Positions 45,221-53,306 of a DNA stretch of 64,000 nucleotides are shown here, in pieces (position 1 is the stretch's first letter; the number at the start of each line of letters is the position of its first letter). Below the pieces are notes generated by a model. It did not search any database. It was not told the origin of the DNA and worked only from the letters and a program-made list of their open reading frames with translations. Made by a program: the position numbers and the translations under genes. Source of the DNA: Alcanivorax sp. (GTDB taxonomy: Bacteria; Pseudomonadota; Gammaproteobacteria; Pseudomonadales; Alcanivoracaceae); assembly GCF_002726155.1 (NCBI RefSeq), contig NZ_PBSH01000007.1:1-64000 (forward strand), in the 5' to 3' direction.

Positions 45221-46788
45221 TAGTGGCGTCCCTCCCGGCGACGATTGTTGCTTTCTTGCGGGCCGGCTGCGTCGGTGTCCCCCACCAGCGACTGGTACAG
45301 ATCACGGTAAGCACCAAACATCATTTCCTGGGTGTACAGGTTCTCCACCCGGCGAATACCCGCCTGCTGCGCCTGGTGCCAGGCATCCTTGTCTTTCAAT
45401 AGCGAGGCAACCGCATTGCCCAACGCTTCCGGGTCGGCAATGCCCACCACTTCGCCCGCTTTTCCATAGGCCCGATCGGCTTCGCCCAGGCCTTCAATCA
45501 GCTGACGGCAAGACCCCACATCCGTGGAAACGGCCGGCACCCCGGCGGCAAAGCCTTCCAGCAAGACCAGCGGTAACGCCTCACTGATGGAGCTGAGCAC
45601 GATCACGCCCACTTTCGGTAACAGCTCATCAATTTTCTGGAAGCCCAGAAACTTCACATTCTTTTCCAGCCCCAGGCTGGCCACCAAACCGTGGCACTCC
45701 TTGGCGTATTCCTTGTCCTCATCTTCCGGGCCGGCAATCCAGCCTTCCGCGTCTGGCAATACATTGACCAGGGTACGCATGGCACGCAGAAAGGTTTTCA
45801 CATCTTTGATGGGCACCACACGACCAATCAGGCAAGCCACCGGAGGAATGGCTTCCCCGCGGGCCGCACGGACTTTCTGCATCCGCGGCAAGTCGATGCC
45901 ATTGGGAATGTTCAGGGTGCGGTCCGGGGGAGCGCCATCTTCCATTTGCCGCTCACGGTTGCGCTCATAAAGCGCCACAATCCGGTCCGATGCCTGGTAG
46001 CACTCACGCCCCAGCTCGGTGAAAAAATTCACCCATTTTTCGCGAAAATAAGCCATCTCCGCATTGTTCTTTTCCACCAGGCCGCGGTTATCGCTTATCC
46101 ATTCGCTCTGGAACAGGTCGATCTTGCGCTCCTTGGTATAAATACCATGCTCGGACAGCAACAACGGCTTGCCGGTGCGGCGCTTGAGCATGGCACCGAG
46201 AAAACCCGCATAGCCGGTAGAAATGGTGTGATACATCTTCGCCGGCAACAGGTTGTCGGCAATATCGTTAAGCACCCAGATGGGCGAATGCATGATGCGG
46301 ATGGTCCAGAAATAATCCACAAAGGACGGGTCACGGCTGAACTCGCGGTACGATTCAGCAATGTAATCCCAGCTGGCCCGGCTGTGCAGGAAAGATTCTT
46401 CGGAATAATCCTCGCCTTCCCCCAGGTGCGTGACAATGCGGCTGAACAGCTCGCTGCGCTCCCGGGAATGAATGCCGTCTTTCACCATTTCATGGAAACG
46501 CCGCAGATCGGCATAGGCCTTGCGATTGCCCTTGAAGGAACGCTTTTGTGCCCCCCGCTGAAAATTGTGCAGGTAATGCACTTCCAGGTGCACCACGTTA
46601 TCCGGCAGCTCATATTTCATGTCGCCGTAGTCTTCCGGGCGACTGCCCACAAAACAGCAGGCAAAGGTATATTCGGGAAAACCACGAATAATCTGGTTTA
46701 CCCAACTGGACACGCCGCCACTCACATAAGGGAAAGTGCCTTCCAGTAATAAACAGATATCGGCGCTATCCGCCCGTGGCAGGCTCAT
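45220..46788 (-). CDS. pelF: Pel glycosyltransferase PelF
   Basis: The cytoplasmic GT4 enzyme that polymerises Pel from UDP-sugar. About 522 aa from the chosen ATG. The start DICLLLEGTFPYVSGGVSSW is the PelF hallmark, and the E-x7-E pair is Glu403-Glu411 in SEALPLVLLEGFAAG. ATG 46788 has an excellent GGAGG upstream; the frame extends to 46851 but within pelE. The gene overlaps pelE by 23 nt. Confidence 0.95.
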   Translation of the reverse strand: MSLPRADSADICLLLEGTFPYVSGGVSSWVNQIIRGFPEYTFACCFVGSRPEDYGDMKYELPDNVVHLEVHYLHNFQRGAQKRSFKGNRKAYADLRRFHEMVKDGIHSRERSELFSRIVTHLGEGEDYSEESFLHSRASWDYIAESYREFSRDPSFVDYFWTIRIMHSPIWVLNDIADNLLPAKMYHTISTGYAGFLGAMLKRRTGKPLLLSEHGIYTKERKIDLFQSEWISDNRGLVEKNNAEMAYFREKWVNFFTELGRECYQASDRIVALYERNRERQMEDGAPPDRTLNIPNGIDLPRMQKVRAARGEAIPPVACLIGRVVPIKDVKTFLRAMRTLVNVLPDAEGWIAGPEDEDKEYAKECHGLVASLGLEKNVKFLGFQKIDELLPKVGVIVLSSISEALPLVLLEGFAAGVPAVSTDVGSCRQLIEGLGEADRAYGKAGEVVGIADPEALGNAVASLLKDKDAWHQAQQAGIRRVENLYTQEMMFGAYRDLYQSLVGDTDAAGPQESNNRRREGRH

Positions 46789-47776
46789 AGGCCCTCCAGA
46801 ATTCAACGGATTTATTGAGCTGGGTGAACTGGCTGTCATCGGTAATTTCACGCATCAGCAGCCGCACCAGCGGTATTTGCCGACGTTGCAGCGCAATTTC
46901 CGCAAGCCAGGGGTTCACTTTCGCAGCGGACAAGCCAAGACGACGGGCAAAGGTCATGGATTGGTGTGCTTCACCGATTTCCCCCTGGTTTAACTGGATG
47001 CGCCCGCGCAGCAACCACAAGCCGGCATCTTCCGGCGCTTCCATCAAGCCCATGTCCGCATAGAATGCCGCCCGTTCCAGCGTCAGGGTACGGATATCCC
47101 CGCGCACCAGGTCCTGATAATTCAGCTCCCAATACAGCTCGGCCAAGCGACGGGCCAAACGGTAGCGGCGCGACTCCTTGGCCCGCTCCAACAGATGCAG
47201 GGCGCGTTCAATGTCCCGGGTAATTTCCTTTTCTTTCTGATCAAGAATCCCGTAGGCCAGTAGCCGTAAATCCTCAAAGGAATCCCCCAGGGTATGGCGT
47301 AACAAATTGCCGGTTACCTTGGCGGGCATATCCTTGAGCACCAACATGCCCTGCACCCGCAGGGCATTGGGCGCCCTTGATGTGGTTAGCAGGCTTTTCA
47401 GATCGATTTGCCGAAAACCGGCCGCGTTATTGACCTGCACCGGGGTAAAATAGGGCTGGTCCACCAGCCCGAATGGCTTGTCCCGAAACAACGCCGGCAG
47501 CCAGATACCCAAAGCGACCCCACCAAGAATGGTGACCAGCCCCACCGCCGGAATAAAAAACGCAAAGGAAAAAATCAGCACCCAGGAAAGAATCTTTGGT
47601 GTTCTGAAACGTGGCGGCAGCAGCCCCCAGGCCACAACAGACAGCAATGCCGATGCCAACCCGTGAGAGAACAGGTACAGCACGAACAGGGACAGGTCTG
47701 CCTGTCTGCTCAGCAGCAACAGCAGGGAGGCTATCTCCGCGCTGACCGCGTAAATAAGCAGTTTGAGACTAGACAC
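46766..47776 (-). CDS. pelE: Pel biosynthesis protein PelE
   Basis: A 336-aa inner-membrane protein with two or three N-terminal hydrophobic helices (about 5-90) followed by a cytoplasmic TPR-like helical region (HLLERAKESRRYRLARRLAELYWEL; LRGRIQLNQGEIGEAHQSMTFARRLGL). PelE links PelD, PelF and PelG in the synthase complex. It overlaps pelD by 8 nt and pelF by 23 nt. Confidence 0.9.
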   Translation of the reverse strand: MSSLKLLIYAVSAEIASLLLLLSRQADLSLFVLYLFSHGLASALLSVVAWGLLPPRFRTPKILSWVLIFSFAFFIPAVGLVTILGGVALGIWLPALFRDKPFGLVDQPYFTPVQVNNAAGFRQIDLKSLLTTSRAPNALRVQGMLVLKDMPAKVTGNLLRHTLGDSFEDLRLLAYGILDQKEKEITRDIERALHLLERAKESRRYRLARRLAELYWELNYQDLVRGDIRTLTLERAAFYADMGLMEAPEDAGLWLLRGRIQLNQGEIGEAHQSMTFARRLGLSAAKVNPWLAEIALQRRQIPLVRLLMREITDDSQFTQLNKSVEFWRAYEPATGG

Positions 47777-49103
47777 CCGCGGCCTCCAACAGCTCGGCTA
47801 CCTGCTCCATTGCCTCACGCTGATCCAGGTGACGGTAATAGAACTGCACCCCGGCCTGACGCAGGCTCATGAAGGCATACTCGTCTGCCAGCCATTTCTC
47901 GGTGCGTAACACAAAGCCTTCCAGACTGGATTCCCCGGTCATCGGCATCATGATCATCAGCGCGTTGTCGTTTACCCACCAGGCCAGATCCAGGCTACGC
48001 AAACCACGCGCCAATGCATCCAGAATCAGCCCCGCCTGCTCGCTGTCATCGGCGACAAACAAAGTGAGCGAGGTATCCACCCGGCTGCCCTCGCGCAGAC
48101 GTACCAGCGCGGCCAACTCACTGGCAATCCGGAATGGCATGGTGGGCCAGCGATCCAGCATGTCATCCACTTCATCGCCTGCATGCACCACGTCCGCGTA
48201 GAAGTTGAGCAGTACCGACAGCAACTGCAGATTTTCATAATTGATGGACAGGAATGGCAAACGCTCGATGACCATCACCCCGATCAAGGCGCCACCACTG
48301 TTGATAATGGGGGCCGCAACCAGGTACTGACCATGGTAATGACTGTCGTGATCGTGCTGCTGAATATGGGCGAGGAGCCGGTTGTCCAGCGCGTGCTGGA
48401 GCAAATCATTGTCGCGCTCCAGCGGACGGTTCTCCCCCAGCTTTGCGGCGGGCTCATCATCGATTACGCCATCCACCACCCGGTAAAGCGCGGCACGTTG
48501 CAGCTGGCAATATTCTGCCAACATGTGGATCAGATCATCCGCCGCCGGAAGGCGCACCTTGTCACTTTCATCCAGGGTCAGATCACGTAACCGCACCAGC
48601 GCATCGCGCACGGTATACGGCTTAATCAGCAGATTTTCTTCCAACCGGTCGTGGGAGAGACGCAACAGCACATACCGCTGTGTCAGGTTCTGCAAGCGCT
48701 CCAGTGCATAGCTGGCGGCACTGTCTGCGCGCATCAGCTTAACGCGCCACATATCCGCAAACTCACCGCAAATAAGGGTAATCACGAAACCACCAAGCAT
48801 AGTGGATTCAGGAAACTCCATCCCTGGATAGAAGCCCAGGGCGGTCAGCACAAACCAGCTGGCCACCAGGCACAGCATGCCGAATACCCCGAGCAAACTG
48901 CCATAACGCAGCGCCAGCAAGATCGGCACCAGCAACACCCAGCGGAAGGTCCCGATGAGCGTCAGCGGATCCTCCTCACGCAGCCACAACCCCATGGCAA
49001 CGGCCAACGCCATCAGAATCACTGCTTCGCACAGCGACCACAGCACTCTTGGCTCGGGCATGAACAGCCCCGCCAATTTGCCGTTGCTGATGCGTTCAAG
49101 CAT
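47769..49103 (-). CDS. pelD: c-di-GMP receptor PelD
   Basis: The switch protein of Pel synthesis: an inner-membrane protein of 444 aa with four N-terminal helices (about 20-115), a GAF domain (about 170-310) and a degenerate GGDEF domain. The inhibitory-site motif RxxD is intact as Arg369-Ser-Leu-Asp372. Five residues later, where GGDEF should be, the sequence is NDNAL, so it cannot make c-di-GMP but should bind it. This matches Arg367/Asp370 of the Pseudomonas protein. Pel production here should therefore be switched on by c-di-GMP. The start abuts the pelC stop. Confidence 0.95.
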   Translation of the reverse strand: MLERISNGKLAGLFMPEPRVLWSLCEAVILMALAVAMGLWLREEDPLTLIGTFRWVLLVPILLALRYGSLLGVFGMLCLVASWFVLTALGFYPGMEFPESTMLGGFVITLICGEFADMWRVKLMRADSAASYALERLQNLTQRYVLLRLSHDRLEENLLIKPYTVRDALVRLRDLTLDESDKVRLPAADDLIHMLAEYCQLQRAALYRVVDGVIDDEPAAKLGENRPLERDNDLLQHALDNRLLAHIQQHDHDSHYHGQYLVAAPIINSGGALIGVMVIERLPFLSINYENLQLLSVLLNFYADVVHAGDEVDDMLDRWPTMPFRIASELAALVRLREGSRVDTSLTLFVADDSEQAGLILDALARGLRSLDLAWWVNDNALMIMMPMTGESSLEGFVLRTEKWLADEYAFMSLRQAGVQFYYRHLDQREAMEQVAELLEAAGV

Positions 49104-49627
49104 TACTGCACCACCGGAGCGAGCAATTTATCGATGACTTTCTGCCCGGTTTCACTGAGCGACTGGCGTGCCCAGCCGGCCCGCGAGCCGGTGCCGCTGT
49201 AGACGATACGGCCTGCCGGCAACTCACGAATTTCGATCATCACCCCCACCGCAGGCTCACCATCGACACCGGTTTTATAGCGCCATTCGTGTACTACCCC
49301 GCTCACCACATACTGGGCCGATTGTGAGGCAACCCACTGGTTCATTTTCTTGCGATTGGCCGCCGAGGTGCCTTCAAACAACACCCCTTCATTATCGCTT
49401 TCCGGGTAGCGGGTTACGTTATTCACGCCATGGCGGTACAGCACGGATTCGACAATGGACGCCGCCCGTAAACCCGCCTGGGGAGTCGCGGTACGGTTCA
49501 CCATCGGCAGAACCAGCCAGTTGCCCTCACCGGACAGTTCCACATCCTGGCTGCTGCGAACATGGGTACACCCGGCCAGCACGGTGGCTAACAGCAAGGT
49601 TCCCAGTAGCGGAATGCTCAGTCTCAT
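49103..49627 (-). CDS. pelC: Pel outer-membrane lipoprotein PelC
   Basis: A 174-aa lipoprotein with signal LLLATVLAGC that forms a dodecameric ring at the periplasmic face of the outer membrane below PelB, funnelling the cationic polymer. Conserved block: WLVLPMVNRTATPQAGLRAASIVESVLYRHGV. The ATG at 49627 has GGAG eight bases upstream; a GTG three codons before is less likely. Confidence 0.93.
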   Translation of the reverse strand: MRLSIPLLGTLLLATVLAGCTHVRSSQDVELSGEGNWLVLPMVNRTATPQAGLRAASIVESVLYRHGVNNVTRYPESDNEGVLFEGTSAANRKKMNQWVASQSAQYVVSGVVHEWRYKTGVDGEPAVGVMIEIRELPAGRIVYSGTGSRAGWARQSLSETGQKVIDKLLAPVVQ

Positions 49628-49638
49628 TGGATTCACTC

Positions 49639-52431
49639 CTAGTAATAAACTCTATATTGCAGCCCAAAGCGGTAGCTGTCTTCACCACTACCCCCACTAT
49701 TGAGCTGTTGTTCTGCGTACAGCTTCCATTCATCCCGGCCGATCAGCGGCCCTTCCACACCGAAGCGGCCGGTAAAACCCGCTCCCGAAAGACTGTTATG
49801 GCTGTAACCTATTTCTGCCCAGCCCTGCAAACGGTGCGGACGAATATGCACATCCGGCTGACCCAGCAGAAGCACCACTTCCGACTCGTGATAGTCCTGC
49901 GGCAGCGGTAACGTCTGGGCACCCGGCGGCAGCAAGGCACGCACTTCGGCCATGCTGTCTTCACCGGCAGTAAAGTCCGCCTGGGTATGCCTCACCCGCA
50001 CCCCGGGAGAGAAACGTGACAACCAGGGGCGCCAGGTACTCTGGGCATTAATGATGCTGCCACTGCCCAGATCACTATCATTGAGATCCTGATAGTCATA
50101 GTTGGCCCAATCCACGCTGCTTTGCCAGGTAGAGGATGGCGACCAGTTCAGCAACCACTGGCTACCCGTGCGCGACGCACCGAGAATCAGCTGGGACGAC
50201 TCATCTGCGGGCATGCGCCATTGGTAATTCAGGCTACCGGACCAGTACCGGGTCCAGTTGGCGCCCAGCTCCAGATCCGCCATGGTTTCGCTGTTGCCCA
50301 ACAGGTTGCGCTGGCCCAGCTCCAGGCGGCTGCGGAACCGCTCACGCTGGTAAGCCAGCGCCATCGACAGCCGCTGCTCATCATCACTGATTTGCAGCAG
50401 TTCATCGTCATTGCTGCTGAAATTGCGCTGGCGGGCTTCCACAGACAGCTGGGTAAAGTCACTCAGTGGCTGGTACTGCACAAACTGCAGATCCTGAATA
50501 TCCAGCGCCCCCAAACGGCGCTGTTCAATATGAAACTGTGACGAGCGAGCCGCGGGCAACAGCAGGCTTTCCTGCAGGTTATTGCTCCCGGCCAATTCCG
50601 GTGACCCGGCCTGTATCGCCATGAAAGTGTTGGCAGCCCGGCGTGGTTCATCCAGGCGCACCTGGGCTTCCAGTTGCTCGGACAGCGTAAGCTGGCCCTG
50701 ATACTGCTCACGGATCTGCGCCACCGCGTCCAGATCATCCTGCACCAGTGCAAAAGCCAGTGCCGAGCCGGCTTTGAGCGCCCCTTCCGCCTGCTGTTTA
50801 CGCAAATACCAACTCTGGGCCAGCAAGGGCTCTGACTGCCCGATCGCCCATTGCGCCAGCCACTCGGCCCGCGCCACCGGATCACGATCCATGCCTTGCG
50901 TTTGCGCCCGGGCCAGCTTCAGCGAAGTATCGCCATCGTCAAACAACAGACTCAACGTCAATTGCATATCCCGGTAAATGGCCTGCTTTTGCGGCTCCAC
51001 CGTCAATGGCAATTGTTCCTTCAGGTGCCGCAGCACCGGCCAGGCCTGCCCGTTTCGACCGGTGGCAATCAACGTCTGAGCGTAATACCACTGCCGCTCC
51101 CAGTTCCGGGGTGCGGTTTTCAGCAATTCAGTTTCATAGCGCAGCGCTTGCTCCGCATTCCCCAATGCCATGTGTGATGCCGACAACACTTCCCAGTAGC
51201 GCCGATCACTTCGGGCCGCGCCTTCCCAGGTAACCAGGGCCTGGCGAAGCTCCCGGTCCTGGCCGGTCGCAATCAGCAGCCACATCCAGCTGACCCGGGT
51301 TTCCCGGTCAGCCGGATTCAGGGCCAGTGCTTTCTGCAACCAGCGCTGCGCGGCTTGCGGGTCCCCGCGACGCAATTGCAGATTGGCATAGAAGCGCAGA
51401 AATTCCGGAGTCTGTATCAGGGTTTGCCACTGCTCTTCACTCAACCCTGCAAGGAAAGCATCAATGGCCTCATCATCACGGCGATCGTTCAGTTGATAGA
51501 GCGCCCCCAGGGCAAATTGCGGATTACGGTTCTTCTGCCAGGCCCGATCCATCAGTGACGCCACACGATCCGGGCGGTAATAACGGGCCAGCGTGATGTA
51601 ATGGTACAAATCGGTAATCTGGTCGTCGTCGTGGTCCACCAATTGCTGGTAACGATCCAGCGCCAGATCCCACTCACCCAACTCTCCGGCCATCACCGCA
51701 ATACGCCGGGACAGTGCCGGCGAATAGGCTAAATCACTGGCGTCACGGTCCAGGTCCTGCAGGGCTTTTTCGCGCTGACCATCCAGCCAGAACAGGTCTG
51801 CCGCCTGGGCAGCCATGGCCTCTTCCGGGCCAAAGCGGTCCATGTATTCGCGGGAGTAGCGCGCAGCCAGCACATCCTCACCCTGATTCAAGGCGAGGCG
51901 CTGCATTTCGCGCAATGCAGCCTTGCTGGGATAACGTCGGCGCCAGTCTGCGAAGAAACGCAGGCCCTCATCCGGTTGGCCCAGCAGTTCATACTGCTGA
52001 CTGATGGTGGCGATGATGTCGGCATCGTAGGGAGAGGCGCTCAACAGCGCCTTGTTGGCCCGCAGCGCGAGGCGGTTGCTGTAGGTCAGCGGCGCCAGCA
52101 CCAGCACCTGCTTCCAGGCCTCAGGATCATTAGTGCGCAAAGCCACCTGCCGCCAGGCTTTCAGCGAGGTTTCCGGGTCCCCCTGCCAACGGGATATCTC
52201 CGCCAGCCGACGCCACCAGCGCTCATCATCCGGGCGCCAGTAAAGGGCGTTTTCAGCCACCTGCCGGGCTCGAACCAGGTTCCCCGACCCCACAAATACC
52301 TGGTAGCTGCGGTCGTAGTAGCGCTCCACATAGGGCGCCGGCGTGTCCGCATGGACAAGCGGTACCGTAGACAGCGCCAAGGGAAAAATGGCCGCGTGGA
52401 GCCATCGTCGTATCAGCGGGCGGCGGGTCAT
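49639..52431 (-). CDS. pelB: PelB C-terminal half: TPR superhelix plus outer-membrane porin
   Basis: A 930-aa protein with its own Sec-type signal peptide (IFPLALSTVPLVHA), many TPR units (about 35-600) and a C-terminal beta-barrel (about 640-930) ending in YRFGLQYRVYY, a BAM signal. It is the export pore for Pel. In Pseudomonas aeruginosa the pore, TPRs and N-terminal anchor form one protein of about 1190 aa. Here the anchor and first TPRs are in the preceding gene. The ATG overlaps that gene's stop by 4 nt (ATGA), and the separate signal peptide argues for a true two-gene design. Confidence 0.92.
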   Translation of the reverse strand: MTRRPLIRRWLHAAIFPLALSTVPLVHADTPAPYVERYYDRSYQVFVGSGNLVRARQVAENALYWRPDDERWWRRLAEISRWQGDPETSLKAWRQVALRTNDPEAWKQVLVLAPLTYSNRLALRANKALLSASPYDADIIATISQQYELLGQPDEGLRFFADWRRRYPSKAALREMQRLALNQGEDVLAARYSREYMDRFGPEEAMAAQAADLFWLDGQREKALQDLDRDASDLAYSPALSRRIAVMAGELGEWDLALDRYQQLVDHDDDQITDLYHYITLARYYRPDRVASLMDRAWQKNRNPQFALGALYQLNDRRDDEAIDAFLAGLSEEQWQTLIQTPEFLRFYANLQLRRGDPQAAQRWLQKALALNPADRETRVSWMWLLIATGQDRELRQALVTWEGAARSDRRYWEVLSASHMALGNAEQALRYETELLKTAPRNWERQWYYAQTLIATGRNGQAWPVLRHLKEQLPLTVEPQKQAIYRDMQLTLSLLFDDGDTSLKLARAQTQGMDRDPVARAEWLAQWAIGQSEPLLAQSWYLRKQQAEGALKAGSALAFALVQDDLDAVAQIREQYQGQLTLSEQLEAQVRLDEPRRAANTFMAIQAGSPELAGSNNLQESLLLPAARSSQFHIEQRRLGALDIQDLQFVQYQPLSDFTQLSVEARQRNFSSNDDELLQISDDEQRLSMALAYQRERFRSRLELGQRNLLGNSETMADLELGANWTRYWSGSLNYQWRMPADESSQLILGASRTGSQWLLNWSPSSTWQSSVDWANYDYQDLNDSDLGSGSIINAQSTWRPWLSRFSPGVRVRHTQADFTAGEDSMAEVRALLPPGAQTLPLPQDYHESEVVLLLGQPDVHIRPHRLQGWAEIGYSHNSLSGAGFTGRFGVEGPLIGRDEWKLYAEQQLNSGGSGEDSYRFGLQYRVYY

Positions 52432-53306
52432 CGGCGGCCCTCCACGGACGGCAGATTCAATAACAACACCGCATAGTGCTCGGCCAGGGGCATGTTGCCG
52501 CCGGCCTGGGCCAGGGTCATCAAACGGTACAACACGGCCTTGTCGTTATAGAACACACGCTCGCGCGCCTGAGCCAAACGCAGTGCCTTGCCATGCAGAC
52601 TGCCCGCCTGCAATGCGTTGAGTGCGGCGAGAAAGTAACGTTTACGCACCGTGTAATTACCGCGCGAATCCATGGCGGCAATATACGCATCCGCAGACTC
52701 GGAATAGCGCCCGTGGGCAAGCAGTACTTTCGCCGCCTTTACGTACCACTGGCTGGGATTGGCCGCACTATCAGCCAACCGGCGATAGGCCTGCACTGCC
52801 AGGTCCACGCTGCCCATGGCCAAGGCCATCTCGGCGAAACGAATGCGTTTTTCACTGTTCAGGGCCGCCCAGTCAATCGCGCGCAAACGGGTCAGGGTTT
52901 CATGCTCAAGCATGGTGCCACGACGGTTGTCGGCGTCTATGGCCATTAAACGGGTAAAATCCCGGCGCAATTCCAGCCAGGCGATCTGGGTGTCGTAGCG
53001 CCCATTACTGTCCACGGTCACGACTTGCAGCTGCTCATCCGCCGCCACGAAGTTACCTTGCAGAATCAATTCCCGGGCCATCAACAGGCGCAATTCGTGG
53101 TCATCCGGCTTGGCTTTCAGCCAGGCTTGCATATAGCTGAACGTCACCGCATCCAGACGCGCACTACGCAGGGACGAGGACAAATCCCGCGGGAACACCA
53201 TCCAGCACACCACCGCGATAAGAATCAGAAAGGCAAATAATTCCGGTAGACCAACAACCCGCAGCCGCTCAGTGCGGACATTGTAGCCGTAGCTCGTTGA
53301 GCTCAC
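52428..53306 (-). CDS. PelB N-terminal half: membrane anchor plus TPRs
   Basis: About 292 aa: a short cytoplasmic N-terminus, a single inner-membrane helix (PELFAFLILIAVVCWMVF) and periplasmic TPR-like helices (SYMQAWLKAKPDDHELRLLMAREL and DLAVQAYRRLADSAANPSQWYVKAAKVLLAHG). It matches the N-terminal quarter of the usual PelB. The GTG at 53306 is the best start, with GGAG eight bases upstream inside the pelA 3' end; the frame opens at a GTG at 53315. The TPRs of the two halves may stack to rebuild the superhelix across the periplasm, recruiting PelA. Confidence 0.85.
   Translation of the reverse strand: MSSTSYGYNVRTERLRVVGLPELFAFLILIAVVCWMVFPRDLSSSLRSARLDAVTFSYMQAWLKAKPDDHELRLLMARELILQGNFVAADEQLQVVTVDSNGRYDTQIAWLELRRDFTRLMAIDADNRRGTMLEHETLTRLRAIDWAALNSEKRIRFAEMALAMGSVDLAVQAYRRLADSAANPSQWYVKAAKVLLAHGRYSESADAYIAAMDSRGNYTVRKRYFLAALNALQAGSLHGKALRLAQARERVFYNDKAVLYRLMTLAQAGGNMPLAEHYAVLLLNLPSVEGRR

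Noticed and set aside
49639..53306. Frameshift splitting a single pelB gene
   Set aside because: The second part begins with an ATG in an ATGA overlap and has its own signal peptide, so two genes are more likely than a broken one.
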